From Bacillota bacterium (GTDB lineage Bacteria > Bacillota > Clostridia > Peptostreptococcales > Anaerovoracaceae): a stretch of DNA of 64,000 nucleotides. Positions 50,648 to 59,993 of this stretch are shown in pieces. A program made the translations under genes and the position numbers. Where the stretch lies: assembly GCA_023415235.1 (NCBI GenBank), contig JAEZLP010000037.1, positions 45,643-109,642 on the forward strand. The letters run 5' to 3'. Every line of letters begins with the position of its first letter. Position 1 is the stretch's first letter. The notes under the pieces were generated by a model that was given only the letters and a program-made list of their open reading frames with translations, did no database searches and was not told the origin of the DNA.

Positions 50648-52894
50648 TTATCGATTCGGCTTGAACCGCTTCAATCTCAGCGCATTGGTGAGAACGGAAA
50701 CGGAACTCAGAGACATGGCCGCCGCTGCCAGAATCGGATTGAGCAATGGACCGCCGAAGAGATGCAGCAGACCTGCAGCTACCGGAATTCCCACCACATT
50801 ATACCCGAAAGCCCAGAACAGGTTCTGCTTGATGTTCCTGATCGTGCTTTTACTGAGCTGGATTGCGGCAGGAACGTCCATGAGATCGCTCTTCATCAGA
50901 ACGATGTCCGCAGACTCCATGGCAACATCGGTGCCGGATCCTATGGCGATTCCTATGTCTGCCTGGGCCAGGGCCGGTGCGTCATTGATGCCGTCTCCCA
51001 CCATGGCTACCTTCTTGCCTTCCGCCTGAAGCTTCTTTACTTCATTGGCCTTGTCCTGGGGCAGAACCTCTGCGAGGACTCTCTGGATGCCGACCTGCTT
51101 TGCGATAGCTTCCGCAGTTTTTCTGTTGTCTCCGGTGATCATCGCGACTTCCAGTCCCATTGTTTTCAGCGTTTCAATGGCATTCAGGCTGCTTTGCTTA
51201 ACCACGTCGGCCACCGCGATAATGCCGGAAATCTTTTGATCCATTGCAATGTACATCGGCGTTTTTCCTTCTTCTGCAAGACGGTCCGAATCCCTTTCCA
51301 ACTCGGTCAGGGAAATACTTCTTTCCGCCATCAGCTTCTTATTTCCGAGCAATACGGAGATACCGCTGATCGTAACCTCGATTCCGTGTCCGGGAATCGC
51401 GGTGAAATCCTTCACTTCTAAAAACTCAATACCTTCTCGTTCCGCCTTGTTGGCGATGGCTTCTCCCAGGGGATGCTCCGAGCCCTTCTCGGCGGATGCA
51501 GCCAGCTGAAGCAGCTGTCTTTGATCCGTAGTTCCCGATGTGATAATGTCTGTGACCTCCGGTTTTCCTTCCGTTATAGTTCCCGTTTTATCCAATACGA
51601 TGGTGTTGATTTTATGAGTCGTTTCCAGCGCCTCTCCGCCTTTGATCAGGATTCCGTATTCCGCACCCTTCCCTGTGCCCACCATAATCGCTGTCGGCGT
51701 AGCCAGACCCAGTGCGCATGGGCAGGCTATAACCAGGATTGCGATAAATATGGTAAGCGAAAATACCAGCGATTCACCGGAAATAAACCAGGCCAGGAAG
51801 GCTGCAACGGCAATTCCAAAGACGATGGGGACAAAATATCCGGAAACGACGTCCGCCATCTGCGCGATCGGCGCCTTGGATCCCTGGGCTTCCTCCACCA
51901 GCTTGATAATCTGGGCAAGGGCCGTATCTCCGCCGACTTTTGTTGCCTTGAACCGGATCATACCGTTTTTATTCAAACTGGCAGCGTAAACCAGGTCTCC
52001 CGCCTTCTTTTCCACGGGTATGCTTTCCCCTGTCAGCATGGACTCATCGATGGAAGTATTTCCATCCAGTACAACGCCGTCAACCGGAATCTTTTCTCCC
52101 GGCCTGACCAGAATGATATGACCGATCTCGACCTCCTCAATCGGAACCTCGTACTCATTGCCGTCCCGAATCACAATCGCGGTTTTCGGGGCCAAGCCCA
52201 TCAGCTTTTTGATTGCTTCGGAAGTACGCCCTTTTGAGACGGATTCCAGGGATTTTCCAAGGAGAATCAGTGTAATAATTACACCGACCGTTTCGAAGTA
52301 AAGACCTTCGACTGCTCCGAAATCCCCGTTGGCGATCCGGTAGACCGAATACAGGCTGTAAATGATCGCTGCCGTGGTCCCCATTGCGATCAGAGAATCC
52401 ATATTGGGACTTCTGCTGAGGATGGCTTTGTAGCCAACGGTGTAGAAGCGGTAGCCCGCCGCTACGATAGGCGCGGTAAGCGTAATCTGAAGTATGGAAT
52501 AATTCAACGGGTTATTCATCGGATCCAGAATTTCCGGGATCGGAAACCGGAGCCACCAGATCATGGAACCCATTGAAAAATAAAGCAGCGGCACTGCGAA
52601 TACTGCAGAAACTATAAATTTCGTCCATAGAATTCTGATTTCCTTTTCCTTGCGGAGCTTATCCTCGTCCACCAGCTTTTTTTCAGCGATTTCAACGGCG
52701 CCGTATCCAGCCTTTTCGATTCTCTCTTTGATTGCTGCGATGCCGGTTTTGTCCGGGTCAAAGGTTACCTGTGCTTTCTCAGTTGCCAGGTTGACCGATA
52801 TCTCAACCCCTTCCATTTTTCCCACAATCTTCTCTATTCTGGCCGCACAGGCAGCACAGGTCATCCCGGTTATTTTCAGTGTTTCTTTATTCAT
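50648..52894 (-). CDS. copA: Copper-exporting P1B-type ATPase
   Basis: 748 residues. One N-terminal HMA domain with GMTCAAC (C13, C16), the transmembrane metal site [12 protein letters not shown], actuator loop TGESIPVEK, phosphorylation site DKTGTITEG, and hinge [14 protein letters not shown]. Exports Cu(I) from the cytoplasm. The CPC motif supports copper and not zinc. Between csoR (62 bases upstream) and copZ, the standard copper operon. Only one HMA domain is present; some CopA proteins have two. Confidence 0.96.
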   Translation of the reverse strand: MNKETLKITGMTCAACAARIEKIVGKMEGVEISVNLATEKAQVTFDPDKTGIAAIKERIEKAGYGAVEIAEKKLVDEDKLRKEKEIRILWTKFIVSAVFAVPLLYFSMGSMIWWLRFPIPEILDPMNNPLNYSILQITLTAPIVAAGYRFYTVGYKAILSRSPNMDSLIAMGTTAAIIYSLYSVYRIANGDFGAVEGLYFETVGVIITLILLGKSLESVSKGRTSEAIKKLMGLAPKTAIVIRDGNEYEVPIEEVEIGHIILVRPGEKIPVDGVVLDGNTSIDESMLTGESIPVEKKAGDLVYAASLNKNGMIRFKATKVGGDTALAQIIKLVEEAQGSKAPIAQMADVVSGYFVPIVFGIAVAAFLAWFISGESLVFSLTIFIAILVIACPCALGLATPTAIMVGTGKGAEYGILIKGGEALETTHKINTIVLDKTGTITEGKPEVTDIITSGTTDQRQLLQLAASAEKGSEHPLGEAIANKAEREGIEFLEVKDFTAIPGHGIEVTISGISVLLGNKKLMAERSISLTELERDSDRLAEEGKTPMYIAMDQKISGIIAVADVVKQSSLNAIETLKTMGLEVAMITGDNRKTAEAIAKQVGIQRVLAEVLPQDKANEVKKLQAEGKKVAMVGDGINDAPALAQADIGIAIGSGTDVAMESADIVLMKSDLMDVPAAIQLSKSTIRNIKQNLFWAFGYNVVGIPVAAGLLHLFGGPLLNPILAAAAMSLSSVSVLTNALRLKRFKPNR

Positions 52895-52955
52895 TAATTA
52901 TCCCTTTTCCTTTCCAGCCAGACTTCCCGCTAGTTTATACCGAAATCATGCTGAT

Positions 52956-53291
52956 TTACAGCATCTTGCCTATGGTTACCAGCAGTTCATCGACAATTTT
53001 GTCATCCCCGGCCTGAATTTTCTCCACCAGACAGCCGCGAATATGGCTTTCCAGCACCAGCTTGCTTACGGAGTCAAGGGCGGCCTGAGCAGCTGCGATT
53101 TGGTTCAGCACATCGTTGCAGTACGCGTCCCGCTCAATCATTCCCTTAATTCCTCTGACCTGGCCTTCCACCCGGTTCAGCCTGGAGATCAGACTTCTCT
53201 TCAGCTTTTCTTCTCTGACGGTGGTTTTGTCTTCGCCGCCGGTCAGCGGACAATTGCTGCATTGATTCGTCGGTTCCGTTTTCTTTGTCAT
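52956..53291 (-). CDS. csoR: Copper-sensing repressor CsoR
   Basis: 111 residues, DUF156/CsoR helical protein. Cu(I) ligands C58, H83 and C87 are in place (AYCND ... ESHIRGC). LISRLNRVEGQVRGI is the DNA-contact helix region. An extra CSNC pair sits at residues 11-14. When copper binds, the protein leaves DNA. Its operator is at 53360-53378. First gene of csoR-copA-copZ. Confidence 0.95.
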   Translation of the reverse strand: MTKKTEPTNQCSNCPLTGGEDKTTVREEKLKRSLISRLNRVEGQVRGIKGMIERDAYCNDVLNQIAAAQAALDSVSKLVLESHIRGCLVEKIQAGDDKIVDELLVTIGKML

Positions 53292-53359
53292 TTTTTCTAT
53301 CCCCCGGTTATGTTAATTGATTTCTCTACGCAATAGATTTTATTCATCAGTCGTTATAC

Positions 53360-53378
53360 TATACCCCTGTAGGGTATA
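53360..53378. promoter_or_regulatory. CsoR operator within the csoR promoter
   Basis: TATACCCCTGTAGGGTATA is a palindromic CsoR-type box (TACCC..GGGTA core). On the minus strand it fills the 17-base spacer between TTAAAA and TAGTAT, so bound CsoR would block RNA polymerase. Confidence 0.8.
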
Positions 53379-53472
53379 TTTTAATTCTATCAGAAGCAGT
53401 TATTTTTTACAACTGCTTTTGATTTTTTTCTATTCCCTATTCGCTAAACATCATCGGCAGCTGCCTGAAGAC

Positions 53473-54906
53473 TTATATTCCGCAGCAGCTGGGTAGCGCA
53501 GTATTGATTGAGTCGTCTTGAACCGGAATCCGGGGCGGATCACTGAGATCTTCCACTACTGTGATCTGGCTCCTGATCATTCCCATCCAACAGCTATACG
53601 GAACAATCCCGCTCTTATTCGGCGTGAATTCTATGATATTGTCGCCAGGCTGCAGGGGCTTTTCCAGATTGTATTCCGGAATCACAATCCTGTTGTTGCA
53701 GCCATTGATATCGCCGTCTTCCGCCTGGATATTCCACTGAACAGGGATTCCGGCCTGCACCACGATGGATTCATAGCTTCCGGAATTCAGATTGGTGGAT
53801 ACCACCTGAACGCCGTCAATCAGCTCAGCCCTGACTCCCTGCAATCTGGAAGAATCCCGGTCGCCGCCTGCTGCAAAGGGCAGGGCATAACCTGTCAGCG
53901 CCAACCCGTTGCCGAGCATGAGCACACCCAGCATCACGACCAGAGCGGCGCTTACCGTCATCATTCTCGCCGTATACTTTTTTGTCAATACCGCGCTAAG
54001 AGCGCCCAAACCAAACATCAGCGGAACGGTTCCGAGACTGAACAGCATCATGGACAGCGCGCCCTCAAGAGGGTCTCCCGTGGACAGAGCATACAGCTGC
54101 ATCGCCTGGAGCGGTCCGCATGGCATCAGCCCGTTGAGCAGTCCCACATAAAATGGCCGGTTGCTTTTCTTCTGTTCGTTTATTTTAACCGCAAAGATCC
54201 TAGGCATTCTTGGATTTAATTCCCTAAGCCTGGGGAAGATGTTCAGCATGTTCAAACCCATGATCACCATGAATACTCCTGCAGTCAAGGCGATGAGGCC
54301 CTTCCCCGTATTGGAAAAGCTGATCACAGAACCCAGCGCTCCCACCAGACCTCCGATCAAGGTATAGGAGACCACCCTGCCGGCATTGTACAAAATTCCG
54401 GGTTTCAGGCTCGGGACTATGCCGCTTCCGCTGCCGGAGACAGAATTAGGCACACATTGAGACAAGTTTATCCCTCCGCACATGGCTACACAATGGGCGG
54501 ATGTCAGCAGACCGATGGCGAACAGCATGCCATAGCCCATTCCTTTCTTCGCCTGCGGGAAATAATTGAAAAGTTCAAAACCGCCAAAACGGTTTACAAT
54601 CAGATACAGCGCGATTAGTATTACGAAAATGCCAGCCACCTGCATACTGCTGAAGCGTTTCCCATTGCCCGAAACTTCCGCATCTACGATTACCGCCTCA
54701 TAGCCGAGCTCCTCTATGATCCTTGCAATATCGCCGCGACTGATACTGTTTCGGTCAAAAGTCACAAGCACGGTTCCCTTTCCGTAGCTTGCCACCGCAT
54801 TCGCAATATCCTTTGTATTCTTTAGCTTACGTTCTATTCTATTTTCACAGCTTACACAGGTCATTCCATTTATTTTGAATGTCACCGTAATGTATTGCTT
54901 TTCCAT
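53473..54906 (-). CDS. HMA - TauE/SafE membrane - cupredoxin-like fusion, copper handling
   Basis: 477 residues in three parts: an N-terminal HMA domain (GMTCVSCENRIERK, C17 and C20), a six-helix sulfite-exporter/UreH_2-type membrane domain (SAHCVAMCGGINLSQ, LNGLMPCGPLQAMQLYA), and a C-terminal cupredoxin-like domain from about residue 370 with GCNNRIVIPEYNL and YSCWMGMIRSQITVV as candidate copper ligands. Such fusions go with copper export or delivery across the membrane. It precedes csoR on the same strand but has its own AGGGAG site and a gap of 181 bases to csoR. Three metal-binding modules in one chain suggest vectorial copper transfer; inferred. Confidence 0.82.
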   Translation of the reverse strand: MEKQYITVTFKINGMTCVSCENRIERKLKNTKDIANAVASYGKGTVLVTFDRNSISRGDIARIIEELGYEAVIVDAEVSGNGKRFSSMQVAGIFVILIALYLIVNRFGGFELFNYFPQAKKGMGYGMLFAIGLLTSAHCVAMCGGINLSQCVPNSVSGSGSGIVPSLKPGILYNAGRVVSYTLIGGLVGALGSVISFSNTGKGLIALTAGVFMVIMGLNMLNIFPRLRELNPRMPRIFAVKINEQKKSNRPFYVGLLNGLMPCGPLQAMQLYALSTGDPLEGALSMMLFSLGTVPLMFGLGALSAVLTKKYTARMMTVSAALVVMLGVLMLGNGLALTGYALPFAAGGDRDSSRLQGVRAELIDGVQVVSTNLNSGSYESIVVQAGIPVQWNIQAEDGDINGCNNRIVIPEYNLEKPLQPGDNIIEFTPNKSGIVPYSCWMGMIRSQITVVEDLSDPPRIPVQDDSINTALPSCCGI

Positions 54907-55089
54907 ATTTTTTCTCCCTTCGGAATTCTCAAATTGATATTACCAGACAGATATGGAGAATTTATGGAGGGTCATGAGAATTTAACGTATACTGTTGTTT
55001 CCCGAGGGCAAAATATCCACTGTGGACAAGAAGCAGACATATTATTTATTGACTGTTAAAACAGAGTAATGTTTATGAGGAGGATTTCT

Positions 55090-55677
55090 ATGAAAAAAAC
55101 ATTAATACTTTTGCTGATTATTTCTTTGATATCCGTATTCGGAGGCTGCGGCGGGAATGACGATACCGACAATAAGAACCAAGACGGCGACAATACGACG
55201 ACAGAAGAAAGCAATGATCAGGATAAGAATGATGCTGAAACAACTGCATCCATAGTTAATGATGAAGATGCTTTCAAGAGTGCGATCAGCAGTCAGGGGG
55301 AATGGATTATTTGTACCTTGAAAGATCTTAGCTTTGATGAGGATTTAGTACTTGATGGCAATTTTACAAATGGAAAAAAGGATGAGCAGGGAAATGATAT
55401 TGTTCAGAGAAAGATCGCTCTCTACACACAGGATGAGGAGCGAAATGTGACCAACAGATTTACTCTGAAGGCCCCGAAGTTGACGATCAACAGCCCCATG
55501 GCAAGTCTCCAGCACGGAATCTTTGTGGGCGATCTATATGTGAAGCAGGATAATTTCAAGCTGGTCGATATGCAGGTGGATGGGAATATTTACTTTGAAA
55601 CTGAAACCGCGAAGTCAACCTTTACGATGGATGAAGCCAGCACGGTTACCGGTGTGCAGGAAGTAAAAACAGAATAA
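55090..55677 (+). CDS. Putative lipoprotein of unknown function
   Basis: 195 residues. Signal peptide MKKTLILLLIISLISVFGGC with lipobox FGGC, then an acidic Asn/Asp-rich linker (NDDTDNKNQDGDNTTTEESN) of about 40 residues, then a domain with regularly spaced short strands (LVLDGNFTNG, RFTLKAPKLTINS, HGIFVGDLYVKQ, LVDMQVDGNIYFE) that looks like a beta-helix or polymer-forming fold. Not recognised further. ATG at 55090, six bases after GAGGAGG; an in-frame start at 55069 is worse. Divergent from the copper fusion gene and convergent with the EET operon, which ends opposite it. Confidence 0.7.
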   Translation: MKKTLILLLIISLISVFGGCGGNDDTDNKNQDGDNTTTEESNDQDKNDAETTASIVNDEDAFKSAISSQGEWIICTLKDLSFDEDLVLDGNFTNGKKDEQGNDIVQRKIALYTQDEERNVTNRFTLKAPKLTINSPMASLQHGIFVGDLYVKQDNFKLVDMQVDGNIYFETETAKSTFTMDEASTVTGVQEVKTE

Positions 55678-55717
55678 CAGAGTCGGTAATAATGCATGGG
55701 CCGATTTGTTAAAAAAG

Positions 55718-55754
55718 AAGGGCAGGTCTCAGAAATAGTGAGCTTGCCCTTTTC
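55718..55754. terminator. Bidirectional terminator between the lipoprotein gene and the EET operon
   Basis: AAGGGCAGGTCTCA (55718-55731) pairs with TGAGCTTGCCCTT (55739-55751), flanked by an A run on the left and TTTTC on the right. Confidence 0.75.
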
Positions 55755-55826
55755 ATTTCGCTATGTAGCAGTCTTCTACAAGTGCCGGCTAGTGCTGCTT
55801 ATTCCGGAAGGAATCCGCTGTACTGC

Positions 55827-56873
55827 TTATTCTGCGAGCGCATCCTCAAAGTGAGAGCTCATCTTTACCGTTCCATCATGAAACACCCACAAGGCCTCCG
55901 TATCCGGAAGACTTTCTATCAAGGCCAGCCCCTTCTCGAAGGGGAGGTTGAATACGGAAGTGGAAAGTGCGTCTGCCATTCCGGAATCGGTGGTTAACAC
56001 AGAGATGGATTCAAAGTACTCCGCAGGAAAAAGAGTGTCGGGATCGATGATATGATGATACTGCTTTCCGTTCACGATATAATATCTTTCATAAATGCCG
56101 CTGGTGACAAGGGATCTGTCGCTCAGACCGACCGTCCTGATGTCTTCCCCCTCCTCGTCAAAGGGATTCTGTATGCCCACTTTCCAAGGGATACCGTCTT
56201 CCCTGATTCCGATGGAACGGACATTGCCCCCTACGCTGATCAGGCAGCTTTCGATTCCGTTTTCTTCCGCGATTCTGGCCACCTGCTCCGTCGCATAACC
56301 CTTTGCAATAGCGCCTACATCAAGGCTCATCTCAGGATCGGTCAAATACACCGTAGAGTTTTTTTTATCAACGATGACTTGATTGATATCCGTATGCATG
56401 GAAGCTTCCTGTAGCTGCTCCAGATCGGGCAGCGTGGCTTTTTCAGGGTCTTCGGTCCCTGCTGCGCGATGGTCATGCCAGATTCTGAGTACCGCGCCAA
56501 AAGCGATGTTGACTTTTCCGCCGGTTGTTTCATAGAGTTCCTTTGAGAAAAGAACCAAATCAATGATTCTTTGATCCACCTTTACAGGGGCGATACCCGC
56601 TTTGTCGTTTATTGTCTTGATATTGTTCAGCCCCTCGTAATCATTGTAAATATCGTATAGCTGATGGTATTCCTTGAGTCCTTCGTAAATCCCGTTTACC
56701 TGTTCATTGAACTCCTCCTCGCTGTACGCATAGCCGACGACCTGGGTTACCGTATTAAAAAGTTTGAGAAATTGCGCCTGATAACGCTTTTTCTCCTCCC
56801 TGGCGCCTGAACATGCAACGAGGTTGAATGCCAGTATCAATATCATAATGATTGCGATTGGTTTTCTTGACAT
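55827..56873 (-). CDS. apbE: FAD:protein FMN transferase (ApbE), lipoprotein
   Basis: 348 residues. Lipoprotein signal with C21 (AFNLVAC). Attaches FMN from FAD to Thr or Ser of target proteins outside the cytoplasm. ApbE landmarks: DVGAIAKGYATEQVA, SVGGNVRSIG, HHIIDPDT and VLTTDSGMADALSTSVF with the Mg-binding residues. Last gene of the EET operon (equivalent to Listeria FmnB/ApbE), directly after the double FMN-domain lipoprotein that is its likely substrate. An 11-bp hairpin at 56905-56950 lies in the 116-base gap between them. Short GGGGG site four bases from the ATG. Confidence 0.93.
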   Translation of the reverse strand: MSRKPIAIIMILILAFNLVACSGAREEKKRYQAQFLKLFNTVTQVVGYAYSEEEFNEQVNGIYEGLKEYHQLYDIYNDYEGLNNIKTINDKAGIAPVKVDQRIIDLVLFSKELYETTGGKVNIAFGAVLRIWHDHRAAGTEDPEKATLPDLEQLQEASMHTDINQVIVDKKNSTVYLTDPEMSLDVGAIAKGYATEQVARIAEENGIESCLISVGGNVRSIGIREDGIPWKVGIQNPFDEEGEDIRTVGLSDRSLVTSGIYERYYIVNGKQYHHIIDPDTLFPAEYFESISVLTTDSGMADALSTSVFNLPFEKGLALIESLPDTEALWVFHDGTVKMSSHFEDALAE

Positions 56874-56904
56874 GATGCCCCCATGATTTTCTTTAAATCA
56901 TTGA

Positions 56905-56950
56905 TGGGGGATAGATCCTGCAGCTTTGACAACGGCACGTCTATCCCCCA
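56905..56950 (-). promoter_or_regulatory. 11-bp perfect hairpin between pplA-like gene and apbE
   Basis: TGGGGGATAGA (56905-56915) pairs with TCTATCCCCCA (56940-56950); loop of 24 bases; no T run on either side. Could be a processing site that sets lipoprotein and transferase levels apart, or a weak terminator. Confidence 0.45.
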
Positions 56951-56989
56951 ACAAATTCCTAGTTCTTTTCCTATGTTTTGATTATTTCC

Positions 56990-58021
56990 TTATTTTGCAG
57001 TATTAAAAGCTTTTTCAAGAATAGTAAGGAAATCGGTTACATGTACGGTGACGGAAGATTTCAGATCATCTCCTGCCGGCACGCCTTCTTCGATTGCAAT
57101 GCCTTTCACTTCATCCAGGGTTTTGCCTACCACATACTGGGCAAATGCATTAGCCTGCTCATTCCATTCTTTTCCGATTGAAGAAGCCTTCTTCATGCCG
57201 TAGGCGTCTCCCAGCTCGTTCTTAGTCTGGAATTCTGCGTTGATGTCGGAAGTGATTTTACCTTCCTTGGAAAAGTTGATGTTCGTCTGTGAAGCATCAA
57301 TAATGCAGCTTGTGATCACGCCATCAGACTGGAATGTGGTTGCGGTGTAGTAGGTGTATGCCTGAGCAACACCGTCTTTCTCTGCTGCATCCGCAGATTT
57401 AGCGATGTTTGTGACAACTCCGAGACCCAGCTTGTCATCAGCGGAAGCTCCAAGCTCCTGAGCATTGGCAACTGCCTTTTCGATGGCTGCGATAAAGTCG
57501 GTAACGTGAACTGTGACGGATGATGTTAAATCTTCTTCGGTGGGAACGCCCTCTTCATTGACTGCGATTCCCTTTATTTCTTCAACCGTTTTGCCTGCAA
57601 CATACGCAGCAAAAGCATCAGCCTGCTCGTTCCATTCCTTGCCGATTCCGGATGCCTTTCCCATGCCGTAGTCCGCGCCTAATTCCTTCTTTGCTACAAA
57701 TACGGTATCAAGCGGAGTTACGATCTTGCCCTCTTTTGAAAACTCAATTTTCGTTTGAGCCTGATCGATCACGCATTTTACGATCTTGCCTTCCGCATCA
57801 ACAGTTACTGCCGCAACCAGAGAATCAGCCTGAGCCGTACCGTTTTTCTCACCTGCATCCACGGATTTAGCCGCAGATGTGATGACTGCCATACCTGTTT
57901 TTACAACTCCGGCTGCCGGGGTTTCCTCTGCCGGGGTTTCTTCTGCCGCTCCGCCGCCGCAAGCCGCAAATGCGAACATTACCATAGCGAGAACCAACAA
58001 TAGAGCTACTTTCTTTTTCAT
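56990..58021 (-). CDS. PplA-like lipoprotein with two FMN-binding domains
   Basis: 343 residues. Signal peptide with lipobox FAACG (C21), an Ala/Glu/Pro linker, then two similar FMN_bind-type repeats (about 40-185 and 195-340). Each repeat has INFSKEGKI or IEFSKEGKI, GIGKEWNEQA, VKGIA and the segment SSVTVHVTDF, where T170 and T325 stand in the place of the flavinylated threonine of the SGAT-like motif. This doubled layout is that of Listeria PplA, the surface flavoprotein of extracellular electron transfer. I chose the ATG at 58021 after GGAGGAG; the upstream in-frame start at 58156 lies inside the preceding gene's end region and would hide the signal peptide. ApbE downstream would load both sites. 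FMN attachment is inferred. Confidence 0.88.
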   Translation of the reverse strand: MKKKVALLLVLAMVMFAFAACGGGAAEETPAEETPAAGVVKTGMAVITSAAKSVDAGEKNGTAQADSLVAAVTVDAEGKIVKCVIDQAQTKIEFSKEGKIVTPLDTVFVAKKELGADYGMGKASGIGKEWNEQADAFAAYVAGKTVEEIKGIAVNEEGVPTEEDLTSSVTVHVTDFIAAIEKAVANAQELGASADDKLGLGVVTNIAKSADAAEKDGVAQAYTYYTATTFQSDGVITSCIIDASQTNINFSKEGKITSDINAEFQTKNELGDAYGMKKASSIGKEWNEQANAFAQYVVGKTLDEVKGIAIEEGVPAGDDLKSSVTVHVTDFLTILEKAFNTAK

Positions 58022-58053
58022 AAACTCTCCTCCAAATATTTTTTTATTTATTA

Positions 58054-58593
58054 TTAAACCAGCCGTTTCATGGCCGGCATAATAAACCGCAATAACGTAG
58101 AAGTGGCGATTCCCGCCGCGACACCGGATACCAGCAGCAGCGGAAAATATGCCCACATATTCATACCCGTATAAATGACGGATATCACAAAAAATTGTCC
58201 TGTATTATGAAATACGGCTCCGAAGATACTGATTACCAGGTAACTGATCCTTTCACGGAAAACAACCATGAGCAGAATCATCACCGTAATGGACAAGATT
58301 CCTCCCGCCAAGCTAAGCAAACCTGCGATTCCGCCTCTTGTTACAAAGACGAAGACAGCTTTCAGAATTCCGATGGAATATGCCTGCTTTCTTCCAAGAA
58401 AAAACAAAGCATACATCACCGCTATGTTCGACAGTCCGAACTTGACTCCCGGAACAGCGATCGGCAGCGGCGGAAGCGCGTTTTCCACAACAGCCAGAAC
58501 CAGCGCCGCGGCAAAGATCAAAGATGTCAAAACGAGCATCTGGGTTTTATTTCGATTTTTTATTCTTAAGTCCGCTGCAGACTTACTTAACAT
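58054..58593 (-). CDS. Gx transporter family membrane protein (EetB-like)
   Basis: 179 residues, five or six helices. The segment VPGVKFGLSNIAVMYALFFLG is diagnostic of the family formerly called heptaprenyl diphosphate synthase component I, now seen as an ECF-S-like transporter group. In Listeria the equivalent EetB is required for extracellular electron transfer, probably supplying flavin outside. Between the EetA-like and PplA-like genes (22 and 32 bases), the expected order. It is not a prenyl synthase. Confidence 0.85.
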   Translation of the reverse strand: MLSKSAADLRIKNRNKTQMLVLTSLIFAAALVLAVVENALPPLPIAVPGVKFGLSNIAVMYALFFLGRKQAYSIGILKAVFVFVTRGGIAGLLSLAGGILSITVMILLMVVFRERISYLVISIFGAVFHNTGQFFVISVIYTGMNMWAYFPLLLVSGVAAGIATSTLLRFIMPAMKRLV

Positions 58594-58615
58594 TTTATAA
58601 ATTCCCTTTGCCTTT

Positions 58616-59005
58616 CTAGTTGCCTATGATCAGATCGACATCGTCTTCCTCATGTTCATCCGATACGATTTTTACGATAATTCCATTGGGGAGGCAAGCG
58701 GCAAACTGGCCTGCCGTGTTCAGTCTTCCTGCATGAATGCATACCTTGTCAGGGCAGTCGGACTCCACAAATGCGATGGAACCGTCCCGAAACAGTCGGA
58801 AAATCACATTTTCGTCCTGCGGTATGGAAAAGGTTCGATCCTCTCCTCCGGAAAGCTCAACGGTTTCAACCAGCTCCGATTCGTAGTAAATCTCGGCCCT
58901 GACTTGTTCGCCCGCAAAAGTATAGTGGTAAATACCCCAGGAAGCCGCACTGACAACAAGAATTCCCAATATAACTATCAAGTCTGTTCGTTTGAAAAAT
59001 TTCAT
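58616..59005 (-). CDS. NusG domain II membrane protein (EetA-like)
   Basis: 129 residues. One N-terminal helix (LIVILGILVVSAASWGIY), then an external NusG-II-like beta domain with conserved cysteines C84, C89 and C104 (ESDCPDKVCIHAGRL, FAACLPNGIIVKI). This pairs with Gx proteins in many Firmicutes and, as I recall, corresponds to EetA of the Listeria EET locus. The cysteines may form a disulfide or metal site outside the membrane. Stop TAG. Confidence 0.82.
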   Translation of the reverse strand: MKFFKRTDLIVILGILVVSAASWGIYHYTFAGEQVRAEIYYESELVETVELSGGEDRTFSIPQDENVIFRLFRDGSIAFVESDCPDKVCIHAGRLNTAGQFAACLPNGIIVKIVSDEHEEDDVDLIIGN

Positions 59006-59042
59006 AATCCCTCTCCTACAGGAAATAAAAGAAATCCGTTGT

Positions 59043-59993
59043 TCAGACCAATCCGCTTAGAAAAATCAAAGCAGTGTTTGTTCCCATGATCACGACGTAG
59101 TTTTTAATCGAGGTCATGAAGGTGCTGCCTTTGTCCTGAGTCCTGAAAAACTCGTTGATGTTCTTCTGAACCGGCATCAACGATATCAGAGAGACAAGAC
59201 AGATCGGCGAAAGGATCCCGAAGACTGTCATAATACCGATAGCAAGATAAGTTCCGTAATATAACGCTGCAAACAAGTAGAGGGATTTCCTTATGCCCAG
59301 ATAATAGGGCAGGGTATGCCTCTTAACCAGCACATCCTGTTCCAGATCGCAAATATTGTTGGCCAGCATGATATTTGCCGTGGTGCATATCGGGATCAAG
59401 GAAAGAAGCGCTGCGGTAAAAAGCGGGAAAACCTGAAAATCAATGCTGATGGTCTTTAAATCCCATTCCAGTGTAAGAAAAGTACCCTTTGGCATATTCA
59501 CATACAACAGGATAAACGGAATAAAGAATCCATAAAAGATACCCGACAGTAATTCACCCATAGGCTGCCTGGAGATCGGAACCGGGCCGTAGGTATACAG
59601 GATTCCGCATAAAAAACAGAGTCCGCCCAGCAAAAGAACAATAATATCGGTCAGAGCCACCAGATAAAGCCCTAGAAGGACACTTACAGCCAGCATGACT
59701 AAAATCAAAGCCAGTGCCGTTCCGCGCTTAAATTGGAGGGTCTGTGTATTGGTTTTGGTGTCTATGTAATTGTTGATCGCGGTTGTTGTCAGGTCAAACA
59801 GAAACATTGCCGCAAAAAAGATTCCTGTCAGTTTCCAGTTTATCGGCTGGTCGCTGTAAAACATATATGCTATGGTATATAGAAAAGCGAAGGTGCTGGT
59901 TATCTTCGTCTTTATTTCAACATAATTCAGAAATCTGCCTACCAACTTGTTCTTCTCCAATTCTGATTGCTTCTCACATGCCCGGCTTTTCAC
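59043..59993 (-). CDS. UbiA-family prenyltransferase (DmkA/MenA-like)
   Basis: 316 residues, eight to nine helices. Two aspartate-rich motifs that bind Mg-prenyl diphosphate: NNYIDTKTN (N75, D78) and NNICDLEQD (D216, D220) followed by KRHTLPYYLG. It would attach a polyprenyl chain to 1,4-dihydroxy-2-naphthoate, giving demethylmenaquinone; in Listeria the paralogue in this locus serves EET only. I read a GTG start at 59993 after AAAGG. The 5' end overlaps a pair of 16-bp repeats. No other menaquinone genes are in the window, so the naphthoate head group must come from elsewhere. Confidence 0.85.
   Translation of the reverse strand: MKSRACEKQSELEKNKLVGRFLNYVEIKTKITSTFAFLYTIAYMFYSDQPINWKLTGIFFAAMFLFDLTTTAINNYIDTKTNTQTLQFKRGTALALILVMLAVSVLLGLYLVALTDIIVLLLGGLCFLCGILYTYGPVPISRQPMGELLSGIFYGFFIPFILLYVNMPKGTFLTLEWDLKTISIDFQVFPLFTAALLSLIPICTTANIMLANNICDLEQDVLVKRHTLPYYLGIRKSLYLFAALYYGTYLAIGIMTVFGILSPICLVSLISLMPVQKNINEFFRTQDKGSTFMTSIKNYVVIMGTNTALIFLSGLV

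Noticed and set aside
53394..53416. AAGCAGTT/AACTGCTT hairpin as terminator of the copper fusion gene
   Set aside because: The T-rich tail is on the plus strand, where there is no gene to terminate; on the minus strand the tail is not T-rich.
58054..58593. Heptaprenyl diphosphate synthase component I
   Set aside because: An old database name for the Gx family; the protein is all membrane helices, lacks aspartate-rich motifs, and a complete polyprenyl synthase is encoded three genes upstream in the same operon.
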